Positions 9,097 through 17,734 of a stretch of DNA of 64,000 nucleotides are shown here, in pieces. The notes beneath the pieces are model-generated. The model was not told the origin of the DNA. It did no database searches and was given only the letters and a program-made list of their open reading frames with translations. The DNA lies in NCBI GenBank assembly GCA_004138175.2, contig RYFE02000014.1:62001-126000 (forward strand), given 5' to 3'. The translations under genes and the position numbers were made by a program. This stretch comes from Chloroflexales bacterium ZM16-3. GTDB lineage: Bacteria; Chloroflexota; Chloroflexia; Chloroflexales; Chloroflexaceae. Within the stretch, counting starts at the first letter, position 1; each line of letters starts with the position of its first letter.

Positions 9097-10220
9097 CGAG
9101 TAAACCCTCTGATCGGATGCGTGAGATGCGCGAGCGGGCCGCCGCCCTTAAGAAGCGACCGCCCGCTCATTCGCCCAGCGAAGCTGCGCCCGCGCCCTCG
9201 TCGGCTGTCGCAGACTCGTCGCCTGCCGATCTTCTGCTCGAGTCGCACTTCGGGATCGCCGCCCTTGATGCGGTGGCGGTCGGCCGGGGCGTGCAGCGTA
9301 TTCCCATTGGCCACCTGGCCCCAGAGACCCGTCCGGGACTGCGGCAGCCCCGGCTCCTGCCGCGCCCCGAGGATCTGCTGGTGGACGGCCAGCCCGCGCC
9401 GCTCTATGCCGACATTGTGGCAGCCCTGCTCGACCTCGGCCGCTCGCTTCAGCGGCGTCAGATCCAGCCGGTTGTGGCCTACCCCGGTGTGAGCGATGCC
9501 TACCCGGCGGCGCGCTATCTGATCCTGGTCGGCCATCGTCGCTGGACGGCGGCGCAGCTGGTGGGGGTTGGCGAGCTCGATACGATTGTGATCGACCCGC
9601 CTTCGCCTGCGGATCGTGTCCTTCTCCAGTATGCAGAGAATGAGGATCGGGCCGACTTCACCGATATGGAGCGGGCCTGGGCGCTCGACCAGATGAAGCG
9701 CGCCCTTGATGATGCGCCCTGGGAGGCGGTCGAGGAGCGCTTTCAGATGAGCCGCACCCGCCGCCAGGAGCTGCTGCGCCTGCTTGCTTTCTCCGACGAG
9801 CAGCAGACATACGTGGCGCGGCTGCGTCTCCGTGAGACGCAGGTGCGCCCTCTGCATCAGGCATTGCGTGATGCGGCGCTGCCTGCGGCGCAGGTTGACG
9901 CTATCCTTGCGCGTATGGCGGCCCTCGCCTCGCCCATGGCCCCCGACGCCGGGCCGTCTCCGCAGTCGGCGGTTGATGGCCCCACAATTGCGCGGCTGGT
10001 TGCCAAGGCTAAGCGTGAGCACGCGCTTGGCGCTGCGCCGGAGACCGCGCAGTGGGCGCAGTCCCTGCTCGATCAGTTTGGCCGCATGCGGCGCAGCCTC
10101 AAGTCGGCGCGACGACGTTTCCCTCTGGCGAGTGGGGCCGAGGCGGCCCAGCTGCGCTCAGCGATCCATGAATTGTCGTTGCTGCTCGATGAGGTTCAGG
10201 GCGATCTCGGCGAGGACTGA
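9093..10220 (+). CDS. ParB/Spo0J-like DNA-binding partner of ParA
   Basis: 375 residues. The ParB nuclease-like domain is recognisable at about 60-190: a PIGHLAP start, the GHRRWTAAQLVGV segment corresponding to the GEHRR box, and the AENEDRADFTDMERAWAL segment corresponding to the ENLQR box followed by the helix-turn-helix. The rest is arginine- and alanine-rich with no recognised domain. It is more divergent than canonical chromosomal ParB; the usual GERR and ENLQR motifs are altered. I see no cluster of parS-like palindromes nearby. No lysis, replication or conjugation genes adjoin it. Confidence 0.75.
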   Translation: MTSKPSDRMREMRERAAALKKRPPAHSPSEAAPAPSSAVADSSPADLLLESHFGIAALDAVAVGRGVQRIPIGHLAPETRPGLRQPRLLPRPEDLLVDGQPAPLYADIVAALLDLGRSLQRRQIQPVVAYPGVSDAYPAARYLILVGHRRWTAAQLVGVGELDTIVIDPPSPADRVLLQYAENEDRADFTDMERAWALDQMKRALDDAPWEAVEERFQMSRTRRQELLRLLAFSDEQQTYVARLRLRETQVRPLHQALRDAALPAAQVDAILARMAALASPMAPDAGPSPQSAVDGPTIARLVAKAKREHALGAAPETAQWAQSLLDQFGRMRRSLKSARRRFPLASGAEAAQLRSAIHELSLLLDEVQGDLGED

Positions 10221-10369
10221 GCGCGGTATAGTATCCTTGGGCGTTGCCTTTTGGGCTTGGCCGAGTCTGTAACGTATGAGTCCTCGCACGCATCAGAGAG
10301 TTATCGCCATCCCTCTCCAGCTTGCGCATGTTTTATGTTGCATGTTGTATCGACACAAGGAGGTGTCCC

Positions 10370-11803
10370 ATGGCCCGAGTCGTCATCATTGGCGCCGGGT
10401 TTGCCGGCCACACCGCCGCCCTCTACCTGGGCTCCAAGATCGGACGGGAGCACCAGGTCACGGTCGTTAACCGCTACGACTACTTTGGCTTTGTGCCGTC
10501 GTGGGTCTGGGTTGGCGTCGGGCATATGGCCCCCAAGCAGACCACCATCCCGCTCAAGCCGGTCTATGATCGTATGCACGTTGGCTTTGTCCACGGCTCC
10601 GTCACCGAGGTATACCCGGACGACCGCTATGTGATGGTGAGCCGCCAGAACAGCGGTGGCACCGAGCGGCTCGACTACGACTACCTGCTGATCGCCACTG
10701 GCCCGAAGCTGAACTTTGCCGCCACGCCGGGGCTTGGCCCTCCCGCGAACTACACCACCTCTATCTGCACCCTCGACCACGCCATTGAGGCCCGCGACCG
10801 CTATCTCGAACACATCAAGCGGCTGGAGAAGGGCGAGCGCCAGCGCTTTGTGATCGGCACCGGCCACCCCGGCGCAACATGCCAGGGTGCCGCCCTGGAG
10901 TATATCGCCAACATCCATAAGGATCTGGTCAAGCGTCGTCTGCGCGACCGGGTTGATCTGATCTATCTTTCGAACGAGGCTGCCGTTGGCGACTTCGGCG
11001 TGGGCGGGCTGCGCGCCCGCTTCAAGGGCAAGCTCACTACCAGTGAGGAGTTTATCGGCGCGGTCTATAAGGAGTACGGCATCACTTCAATGGTGCAGCG
11101 CGGCGTGCATAAGGTCGATGACAAGACGATCTTCTGGGAGGACTACGCCGGCAACTACGGTGAGACCGCTTACGACTTCGCGATGCTCATCCCGCAGTTC
11201 CTCGGCCAGTCGATCAAGTACATTGGCAAGGGCGGCGAGGATGTCTCCGACAAGGTTGTCACCCCGAACGGGATGGTGAAGGTCGATGCGACCTACGGGC
11301 TTGATTACCCGACCCTACGCATGACGCCGGAGGCATGGCCGGCCACCTACCAGAACCCGAGCTACCCGAATATCTTTGCGGCCGGCATCGCCTTCGCGCC
11401 GCCCGGGCCGATCTCGGCACCGCACGTCACTAAAAATGGCACCTCGATCAGCGCCGCACCGCCGCGCACCGGCATGATCGCCAGCGTGACCGGTCGCATT
11501 ACTGCTTTCAACATTGCCGATCTGGTGACGAGCGGCGAGATGCATCACCGCGAGCGCATGACCGAGATGTTCGCCGCCTGCGTGGCCTCAATGGGCGGCT
11601 CGCTCTGGGACGGCGAGGCCGCGACGATCTTCATGTACCCGGTGGTGCCGGACTACAAGCACTTCCCCCGCAGCGATGGCCGCGACCCTTCCGTCACCCA
11701 TATGGAGATGGGCACGGGCGGCGCGTGGATGAAGCGCTTGGTTCACGAGACGTTCATGCATAAGTTCAAGGGCCGCATCGGCTGGCAGATCATCCCTGAG
11801 TAG
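10370..11803 (+). CDS. sqr: Sulfide:quinone oxidoreductase
   Basis: Peripheral membrane flavoprotein that oxidises sulfide to sulfur or polysulfide and passes electrons to the quinone pool. The start is ATG 10370 after AAGGAGG. The protein has 477 residues. It opens with the FAD Rossmann motif GAGFAG, then a second FAD segment LLIATGPKL. Three cysteines sit where SQR enzymes have them: Cys133 (TSICTLDHA), Cys171 (GATCQGAALEY, usually C.GPAYE) and Cys404 (AACVASMGG), the last two being the redox pair. The quinone/FAD segment IFAAGIAFAPPGP is present. It supports photo- or chemotrophic growth on sulfide. The wording of the Cys171 box differs from well-known types, so the exact SQR class is open. 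Confidence 0.9.
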   Translation: MARVVIIGAGFAGHTAALYLGSKIGREHQVTVVNRYDYFGFVPSWVWVGVGHMAPKQTTIPLKPVYDRMHVGFVHGSVTEVYPDDRYVMVSRQNSGGTERLDYDYLLIATGPKLNFAATPGLGPPANYTTSICTLDHAIEARDRYLEHIKRLEKGERQRFVIGTGHPGATCQGAALEYIANIHKDLVKRRLRDRVDLIYLSNEAAVGDFGVGGLRARFKGKLTTSEEFIGAVYKEYGITSMVQRGVHKVDDKTIFWEDYAGNYGETAYDFAMLIPQFLGQSIKYIGKGGEDVSDKVVTPNGMVKVDATYGLDYPTLRMTPEAWPATYQNPSYPNIFAAGIAFAPPGPISAPHVTKNGTSISAAPPRTGMIASVTGRITAFNIADLVTSGEMHHRERMTEMFAACVASMGGSLWDGEAATIFMYPVVPDYKHFPRSDGRDPSVTHMEMGTGGAWMKRLVHETFMHKFKGRIGWQIIPE

Positions 11804-11817
11804 AAAGAGGCTCACTC

Positions 11818-11934
11818 ATGCAGATCACAGAGAGAGATCGTTTCTGGATGGAATTCAAGCCCTACCAGTTGTGGCGGTTCATTGTGCTGAACCTGAAGAT
11901 CCTCAAGGCGGTGAACCACAGCAAGCGGGCGTAG
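11818..11934 (+). CDS. 38-residue basic amphipathic ORF just after sqr
   Basis: A short ORF starts 14 bp after the sqr stop with an AAAGAGG ribosome binding site at correct spacing. The product has an acidic/aromatic start (RDRFWMEFKPYQ), a hydrophobic stretch (LWRFIVLNLKIL) and a basic end (NHSKRA). Composition and position suggest a small membrane-associated partner or anchor for the SQR, which itself has no transmembrane helix. I do not recognise a family. Too short for certainty; conservation next to other sqr genes would decide. Confidence 0.55.
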   Translation: MQITERDRFWMEFKPYQLWRFIVLNLKILKAVNHSKRA

Positions 11935-12039
11935 GTTGGGGGTTGGGGGTTCCCAGTAAGGAACGAGAAATGGCGAAGGGGCGGCAGCGCCGCCCCTTCG
12001 CCATTTTATCTCGTTATCTATGATAGGCAACTCGCCCTG

Positions 12040-12110
12040 TCACGCTGAGCGAAGCGAAGCGTCCCGGTGGGGGATAGGGCCACCGGGACGCTTCGCTTCG
12101 CTCAGCGTGA
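12040..12110. repeat. Perfect 31-bp inverted repeat (CTGAGCGAAGCGAAG family)
   Basis: Two perfectly complementary 31-base arms (12040-12070 and 12080-12110) around a 9-base loop. The core CTGAGCGAAGCGAAG recurs at 35131-35145 and in mirrored form at 35162-35175. It lies between the convergent sqr unit and the TlpA gene, so it could act as a two-way terminator, but its recurrence elsewhere shows it is a dispersed palindromic element. Confidence 0.85.
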
Positions 12111-12203
12111 CTGTGTGACAGGGTGACGTTTGCGGTATGCCTCTCTCTATTGCTTGCTGGCGCTGCTGCACCGACTCCCGACTCCCGACCCCCGACTCCC
12201 GGC

Positions 12204-12845
12204 CTACTCGGATAGCAGTCGCTCGACCTCGCTGGTGATCACGGCGTCGGACATGGCCCCCCGGTAGACGGCGCGCACCACGCCTTGGCGGTCGATGAAG
12301 AAGCTGGAGGGCAGCCCGCTCGCCCGGTAGGCCGCGTGGACACGCCCGTCGTCGAGCAGCGCTGGGAAGCTCAGGCCGCGCGAATTGAAGAAGTCGGTCA
12401 CGTCGGCGGGCTGCTCGTTCGCCGTCACCGCAACCACCGCGAAGCCTTGGCCTCCGTAGCGCTCGTAGGCCGCCTCGATGGCGGGCATCTCGGCGCGGCA
12501 TGGCGGGCACCAGGTGGCCCAGAAGTTTACGAGCACCACCTGGCCGCGCAGGCTGGCCAGGCTCACTGGTGCGCCCTCGGGCGTGGCGAGGCTGAAGGTT
12601 GGGGCAAGCTTGCCCACCTCCGGTGCCATATCCGTGCTTTCGGCAGCGACAGAGGGGCTGACCTTGGGCCGGGCGCCCATTGTCCCGATCAGGGCGACCA
12701 CACCGATCAGGATGGCGATGACGGCAATCCCCCAGCGCGGGCGCGAGAACAGCCGCTGGGCCAGCCCTTGCCGCCCTACTGCGCGCCCGCGCTTGGCGCC
12801 CGCAGGGCGTTTGCCTGGTATATTGTCGCCAATCTGTTGCTGCAT
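12204..12845 (-). CDS. TlpA/ResA-like membrane-anchored thioredoxin
   Basis: 213 residues. A basic N-terminus is followed by one membrane helix (about residues 38-56, [19 protein letters not shown]) and an extracytoplasmic thioredoxin fold. The redoxin entry [15 protein letters not shown], active-site [14 protein letters not shown] and cis-Pro-type GLPSSFFID are all clear. Expected role: reduction of disulfides outside the membrane, for example in cytochrome c maturation. The RBS AGGAAAC precedes the ATG. It is divergent from the XRE-cupin regulator, which is next to a second disulfide enzyme, so the block may be a thiol-redox unit. Confidence 0.88.
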   Translation of the reverse strand: MQQQIGDNIPGKRPAGAKRGRAVGRQGLAQRLFSRPRWGIAVIAILIGVVALIGTMGARPKVSPSVAAESTDMAPEVGKLAPTFSLATPEGAPVSLASLRGQVVLVNFWATWCPPCRAEMPAIEAAYERYGGQGFAVVAVTANEQPADVTDFFNSRGLSFPALLDDGRVHAAYRASGLPSSFFIDRQGVVRAVYRGAMSDAVITSEVERLLSE

Positions 12846-13051
12846 GTGAGTTTCCTAAGAGCCAGAGTAAACATCAGTGAGCCGCTGACTCTTCGATGCA
12901 GCGCTCCTGCCGCTGGTTACGGGCCGGGCTCGGGCCGTTGTCTCGTGGCAACCGCTCCAGAAGAGACGTTAACTCATTTTTTGGCCGCCATCGCCTAAAA
13001 TATTAGGTGCTATAGACCATATCTCAACTGGTGCTTCGTGAGGAGCCATCA

Positions 13052-13666
13052 ATGCAAAAGACTACCATCTCATCATCCAGTGCGCGCGATCTGCATATGC
13101 CCGAGGCCCGTGACTCAGCGCCCTCGGGTAAGGTTGACGTGGGCAGGCGGCTGCGGGCGCTGCGCGAGGAGCGTCAGTTCTCGATCCGGGCGCTGGCCGA
13201 GGCCAGCGGCCTCGCCGTCAACACGCTCAGTTTGATCGAGAATGGTAAGACCTCGCCTAGTGTTAGTACGCTCCAGCAGATCGCGATGGCTTTGGATGTT
13301 CCGATTACCAGCTTCTTTGAGGCTGAGGAGCCGCGGAGCAGGCTTATCTTCCTCAAGGCTGATTGTCAGCAGACGACGGCGCTCATCCACGGCACCCTGG
13401 CGGATCTTGGCGCGGGCATGGCTCAGCGCAAGATCGAGCCGATGCTGATCACTCTCGATGTTGGCGCGGGGAGCGGGCCGCAGCTCATCGCCCACCCCGG
13501 CCAGGAGTTCATCTTCTGCCTGGAGGGCCGCATTGGCTATACTGTTGATGGTCAGTGCTACGAGCTCGATCCCGGCGACAGCCTGCTCTTTGACGCGCTG
13601 ATGCCGCACAGCTGGGAGAATGTCGGCCTGGCTCTGGCGCGCGCATTGCTGGTACTATGTCCGTAG
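13052..13666 (+). CDS. XRE-family regulator with C-terminal cupin
   Basis: 204 residues from ATG 13052, chosen for the AGGAG site six bases upstream; a GTG at 13031 in frame is weaker. Residues about 30-90 are a helix-turn-helix (RRLRALREERQFSIRALAE, SGLAVNTLSLIENGKTSPS). The rest is a cupin-2 barrel: HPGQEFIFCLEGRIGY and LDPGDSLLFDALMPHSWEN. Such proteins sense a small ligand or redox state and repress neighbouring genes. Its only close downstream partner is the thioredoxin-VKOR gene 33 bp away; the ligand is unknown. Confidence 0.88.
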   Translation: MQKTTISSSSARDLHMPEARDSAPSGKVDVGRRLRALREERQFSIRALAEASGLAVNTLSLIENGKTSPSVSTLQQIAMALDVPITSFFEAEEPRSRLIFLKADCQQTTALIHGTLADLGAGMAQRKIEPMLITLDVGAGSGPQLIAHPGQEFIFCLEGRIGYTVDGQCYELDPGDSLLFDALMPHSWENVGLALARALLVLCP

Positions 13667-13699
13667 TGTTACGTGTTGCGTGTTGAGCCAGGAGACCCT

Positions 13700-14821
13700 A
13701 TGCTTCCCTCTCTTATATGTCCCCCACATGGTGAACGGCGAACGTCGCCGCATAACCATGGCCGAAGGCGTCCGGCCATCGGCTATGCAGTTGCGCGGCT
13801 CGTCGGCCTCATGACCATCATGCTCGCCCTGTTTGGCGCAGGTACAGCTAGTGCCGCTGGCCCAACCGCGCACGCCGTGCTGTTCTTCTCGCCCACCTGC
13901 CCCCACTGCCATACGGTGATGGCGCAGGTGTTGCCGCCGCTCCAGGCGCGCTATGGTGACCAGCTCCAGATCCTCACCATCGATGTCACTCAGCCCGACG
14001 GACAGGCGCTCTACCAGACGGCGATCACAACCTTTGCTATCACCGAGGATCGGCTCGGTGTGCCGACTCTGGTGATCGGCAAGGATGTGATGGTGGGCAG
14101 TGAGGAGATCCCCGCTCGGTTCCCCGCCCTAATTGTGGCGACTCTGTCTGCTGGCGGCAATGACTGGCCGGCGATCCCTGGGCTCGATGCCCGGGTTGGC
14201 CCGGATACGACGCAGGCTGAGCTGGTGTCGCCCGCCGCCCCTGAGCTGAGTCCCTTCCAGCGCGACCCGCTGGCCAACGGGGTGGCCCTCGTCCTGCTGC
14301 TGCTGATGGTTGGCTCGGTGCTGCTGATTGCCGTCACGGCGCGCCCGCCCTTTACGCTGCCCCGGCCGCCCTGGCAAGAGTGGGCTATTCCCGCCCTATC
14401 TGTCGCTGGTATGGCGGTGGCGCTCTACCTGGCCTTTGTGGAGATGAGTGGCTCGCAGGCGGTGTGTGGGCCGGTGGGCGACTGCAACACGGTTCAGCAG
14501 AGCGACTACGCCCGCCTGTTCGGCGTGCTGCCGATAGGCGTGCTGGGTGTTGTGGGCTATGTTGCCATCCTGGCGGCATGGGCGTTGCGCCGGACTGACG
14601 GAAGCACTGCGGACCTTGCGGCGAAGGCGATCCCGGCCATGGCCTTCCTCGGAACGCTCTTCTCGATCTACCTGACCTATCTGGAGCCCTTTGTGATCGG
14701 GGCGACCTGCATGTGGTGCCTTACCTCGGCGGCCCTGATGCTGGCGCTGCTCTGGATCACCGCGCCGAAGCATATGCCCGAGGTGCAGCGGGGCAAGGGG
14801 CGGCGGGCGGGCGCGCATTAG
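13700..14821 (+). CDS. Thioredoxin-like domain fused to vitamin K epoxide reductase (VKOR)
   Basis: 373 residues from ATG 13700 with CAGGAG upstream. After a signal-like hydrophobic segment (about 32-54) comes a thioredoxin-like domain with Cys67-Pro-His-Cys70 (SPTCPHCH). A VKOR domain follows with four to five membrane helices, loop cysteines Cys256 and Cys262 (CGPVGDC) and the quinone-facing Cys337-Met-Trp-Cys340. In bacteria such fusions oxidise cysteines of secreted proteins and pass electrons to quinone, replacing DsbB/DsbA. The domain order thioredoxin-VKOR is reversed from the common VKOR-thioredoxin order. Confidence 0.88.
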   Translation: MLPSLICPPHGERRTSPHNHGRRRPAIGYAVARLVGLMTIMLALFGAGTASAAGPTAHAVLFFSPTCPHCHTVMAQVLPPLQARYGDQLQILTIDVTQPDGQALYQTAITTFAITEDRLGVPTLVIGKDVMVGSEEIPARFPALIVATLSAGGNDWPAIPGLDARVGPDTTQAELVSPAAPELSPFQRDPLANGVALVLLLLMVGSVLLIAVTARPPFTLPRPPWQEWAIPALSVAGMAVALYLAFVEMSGSQAVCGPVGDCNTVQQSDYARLFGVLPIGVLGVVGYVAILAAWALRRTDGSTADLAAKAIPAMAFLGTLFSIYLTYLEPFVIGATCMWCLTSAALMLALLWITAPKHMPEVQRGKGRRAGAH

Positions 14822-14836
14822 GCTGCGCATCTCACG

Positions 14837-14882
14837 GACGACGAACACCCGGCGCTTGATCAAGCGCCGGGTGTTCGTCGTC
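14837..14882 (+). terminator. Perfect 46-bp palindrome after the VKOR gene
   Basis: The two 23-base halves are perfectly complementary with the centre TTGATCAA, 15 bp after the stop codon. The run after it is T-rich only from about 14889, so it is not a textbook intrinsic terminator, but the hairpin would be very stable. Confidence 0.7.
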
Positions 14883-15013
14883 TAGCCTCTTATTCTGGTT
14901 TCTTTTTTATCTTTCGGCAGATTTTAACCAAAATACTGTGTAACTCTTGGCCAATGCGGTGCATCTGATGTGCGAAGGGTTAAAGTAACCGTTGCACAGA
15001 GGAGAGCTTCCGT

Positions 15014-16291
15014 ATGTTTGGCTTCGCGACACGCTTGTTTGGACTTCGCCAGAATCTGGGGATGCGCTATAGCCCATTCTACTTCCTCGCCGCCCTCGGC
15101 AACGGCGGTATGGCTGTCGCCTTTTTCATTTGGCTCAACTTCCTCATTCCACACCCGAAGACGCCGATCGTCACCTTTGATGTGATCGCCGCTTTTATGA
15201 GCGGTGCCTCAGCCGTCTCACAGGCGTTCACCATCATTGCGATGGCGATGATCATTTTCTTCGCCGTGAACCATCTTCGGCTCATGATCTGGAATGCACG
15301 CGAGTACGGCCAATACAAAAAAACATCTGCCTACCTCTCTCTGCGTGAGACAAACGGCTCTATCGCCCTGATGGGCATACCGCTGACCTTGGGTATGACG
15401 GTCAATGTGATCTTCGTTCTAGGGGCCGTCTTCGTGCCTGGCCTGTGGAACATTGTCGAGTACCTCTTCCCGATCTCGCTCACGGCACTCTTCGCTGTTG
15501 GTGTGCTCGCGCTGCGAATCTTTCTTAGCACCTTCGGGCGCGCCCTGGCCACTGGCCACTTCGACTGCACGCGCAACAACAACCTGACTCAGCTTCAGTC
15601 GGTGATGGCATTCACCATGATTGCGGTGGGACTTGCCGCGCCTGCGGCGATGAGCACGGTGCGGGCCACCATCGCGGTGAGTATTCTTGGCGCGATGTTC
15701 TTCTTGGCGGCGGCGGCGCTGATGGGCGTGGTGCTGCTGGTGCTTGGCTTCCGGGGTATGCTTGAGCACGGCCTGGCTGTTGAGGCTGGCCCAAGTCTCT
15801 GGATGCTGATCCCGATCCTGACGCTGGCTGGCATTGCCATTGTGCGGATCACCCACGGGCTGCACAGCGGTTTCGAGGCGCACACCGAGCCGTACAGCAT
15901 GTTTCTCCTCACTGGCGGCATCGTCGGCCTCCAGCTGCTGGTCGGCCTCATTGGTTACTCGGTGATGAATCAGGTGGGCTACCTGCGCACCTATCTCTGG
16001 GGCAAGGCGAACAGCCCTGGTAGCTTCGCGCTGATCTGCCCGGCGGTGGCCCTGTTCGTCTTCGGGATGTTCTTCATCCACATGGGCCTGGTGCAGACAG
16101 GGCTGATCGCCAAGTACTCGCTCCCGTACTTCCTGGCAATCGCGCCCTTTGCCGTTGTGCAGATGATCGGTATCGTGTCGATGGTTCGCCTGGAGGACAA
16201 GCTGCTCCGCCCGGTGCATCCCGATGCCGCGCACGAGGAAGAGCACGCCCACGAGGAAGCCATTGTGAGCACGGATATCGCCACGGCGTAG
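15014..16291 (+). CDS. Multi-pass membrane protein, possibly SLAC1/TDT-like
   Basis: 425 residues with about ten hydrophobic helices spread evenly (for example LGMTVNVIFVLGAVFVPG, ILTLAGIAIVRI, FALICPAVALFVFGMFFI) and a His/Glu-rich cytosolic tail (HPDAAHEEEHAHEE) that could bind metal. GAGGAGAGCTTCC precedes the ATG. The helix count and Phe/Gly-rich character loosely resemble the tellurite-resistance/dicarboxylate (TDT/SLAC1) anion channel fold, but I could not match a signature, so the function stays open. Its place three genes after sqr suggests a link with sulfur compounds, as inference only. Confidence 0.5.
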   Translation: MFGFATRLFGLRQNLGMRYSPFYFLAALGNGGMAVAFFIWLNFLIPHPKTPIVTFDVIAAFMSGASAVSQAFTIIAMAMIIFFAVNHLRLMIWNAREYGQYKKTSAYLSLRETNGSIALMGIPLTLGMTVNVIFVLGAVFVPGLWNIVEYLFPISLTALFAVGVLALRIFLSTFGRALATGHFDCTRNNNLTQLQSVMAFTMIAVGLAAPAAMSTVRATIAVSILGAMFFLAAAALMGVVLLVLGFRGMLEHGLAVEAGPSLWMLIPILTLAGIAIVRITHGLHSGFEAHTEPYSMFLLTGGIVGLQLLVGLIGYSVMNQVGYLRTYLWGKANSPGSFALICPAVALFVFGMFFIHMGLVQTGLIAKYSLPYFLAIAPFAVVQMIGIVSMVRLEDKLLRPVHPDAAHEEEHAHEEAIVSTDIATA

Positions 16292-16340
16292 CGTTGCTAT
16301 AGCGTGCGGGGGAGGCTTTGTCTTCCCCGCGCTTGTTATA

Positions 16341-16377
16341 CGCGAAGGGTGTGCGGCGAAGCCGCACACCCTTCGCG
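16341..16377. terminator. Two-way hairpin terminator between convergent genes
   Basis: Perfect 17-base arms (16341-16357 and 16361-16377) with a 3-base GAA loop, in the 91 bp between the convergent stops at 16291 and 16383. No clear U-tract on the plus side. Position and symmetry suggest termination for both genes. Confidence 0.7.
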
Positions 16378-16382
16378 CATCT

Positions 16383-17231
16383 CTACGGCACGATGGGCAG
16401 TGGCAGGTAGCCGCCCAGCTCTAGCCAGAGCCGGTAGCGGGCCAGGGCGATCAGGAAGGTGATCGCGAGGATGAGGCCGAGCGTCGCCGGGTGGGCCAGC
16501 TGGCTCATGCGGGTGATCCGCCCGCCCAGGCCGAGGGCCAGGCTTGGGATGAGCATCATCACGGCGGCGAGGTTGCCGACCACGCCGACTGTCACGAGCA
16601 GCGCCAGGGGTGCGCCTAGCAGTGGCGTGTTGAGGGTTATGGCTCCCACGATCAGCGCGTCGACGGCCAGCACAAGCCCGAGATCGCGCCAGCCGCCCAG
16701 CGCTCGCGTGTTATCCTCCACATTGCGGCGCATGGCTGTGTTCAGCACCAGCAGCACCACCATAGCCAGCCCCACGCCCGCGCCCATCCCAGTGAGCAGC
16801 CGCAGGTCGTTGCGCGGCTCGTAGGCGTGGGATATCCCCATCTCGGCCAGGGTCGAGTTCAGCCCATCGGCGGCCATCAGCAGGAACATGCCCAGCACGG
16901 CCAGACTGACCGGGAGGGGCGGCAGGCGGCCCGCCCGCCAGCGCCCGCGCGCCAGCATGACCCCCATTGTCGCCAGGTAGCTCAGGTACATGCCGCTGTC
17001 GCGGGCGCAGAGCGGCATCTGGAAGCCGCCCACGATCAGGTTGTGGGTCTGCGCGCAGATGCCGTGCAGGGCCAGGTAGAGCGCGCGCTCAAGCGAGACG
17101 CCTGGCATCAGGATGAGGCCGAGGAGCAGGCCACCTGCCAGGCCGATCAGCGCCGCCGACCAGCGCTGCTCGGCGGGGGTGGCCACGTCGTCTAGGCTGC
17201 TTATGTGTGGCGCACGAGAGAGCTGTTCCAT
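16383..17231 (-). CDS. DUF2085-family membrane protein
   Basis: 282 residues with about seven membrane helices. The DUF2085 signatures are visible: LHGICAQTHN near residue 55 and PLCARDSGMYLSYLA near 75, where the family normally has a CARCxG-type motif; here the second Cys is replaced by Asp. The ATG is preceded by GGGAGGAACTG. Function of the family is unknown. It stands alone, convergent with the 15014 membrane protein. Confidence 0.78.
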   Translation of the reverse strand: MEQLSRAPHISSLDDVATPAEQRWSAALIGLAGGLLLGLILMPGVSLERALYLALHGICAQTHNLIVGGFQMPLCARDSGMYLSYLATMGVMLARGRWRAGRLPPLPVSLAVLGMFLLMAADGLNSTLAEMGISHAYEPRNDLRLLTGMGAGVGLAMVVLLVLNTAMRRNVEDNTRALGGWRDLGLVLAVDALIVGAITLNTPLLGAPLALLVTVGVVGNLAAVMMLIPSLALGLGGRITRMSQLAHPATLGLILAITFLIALARYRLWLELGGYLPLPIVP

Positions 17232-17734
17232 CAGCAGTTCCTCCCGCGTGGGAGCTGCGTGTTTTGAAGCTTGTCAGAGGAGGCGCATGTCGGCATGTGC
17301 GTCGCCAGCATCTGGCCTATTTTTGCAGGATAGTTCATAGTGTGGTGTCATCCTCTCTGCGGAAGCATCCTGAGGATAGGATACCAGAAACTTCGCTGGC
17401 GCTCAGGACGATTGCGTTAGGGCTGTTGCATTGTCGCTGGCGGCTGAAGCCGCGTCAGGGGGCCTGCGGCCAGCCGCCCGCCTGCGCGGGCGGTTCCGGC
17501 GTCGGCGCAGGCCGACGCCCGGCGCATCGCGCCCCGCCGGCGCGACTTCCAGTCGCTAGCCGGGGGTGCTGAGGATTTTGCACACGCGCCGACATAGCGA
17601 AGCGCTCCGCCGCCGGAGCGCTTCGCTATTGCGACAACGTGGCATAGTGACGCCCGCTTATCGCAAGCGAGCCACCAGGTTCAGTGACTCAGTGGCTCTA
17701 GCAAGCGGCTCAGTGCTCCAGTGTGGGGCAGGCG
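17232..17734. repeat. 503-bp gap with nested GC-rich palindromes, no gene seen
   Basis: A perfect 16-base stem with a 4-base loop lies at 17594-17629 (arms ATAGCGAAGCGCTCCG). From about 17440 to 17560 there are several overlapping short palindromes of the type GGCGGCTGAAGCCG and GCCGCCCGCCTGCGCGGGCGG, reminiscent of the structured element at 29346-29488. No ORF with a plausible start or codon pattern was found. The gap would carry the 3' end of the redox gene string and the promoter region of the DUF2085 gene. Confidence 0.6.

Noticed and set aside
12040-12110. CRISPR-like or phage attachment site
   Set aside because: Perfect inverted repeat without direct repeats or spacers; the same core recurs elsewhere as a dispersed palindrome.
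17440-17560. Structured RNA (riboswitch-like) before the DUF2085 gene
   Set aside because: The nested stems are GC-rich palindromes like the other dispersed repeats and lack any conserved riboswitch pattern I can see.
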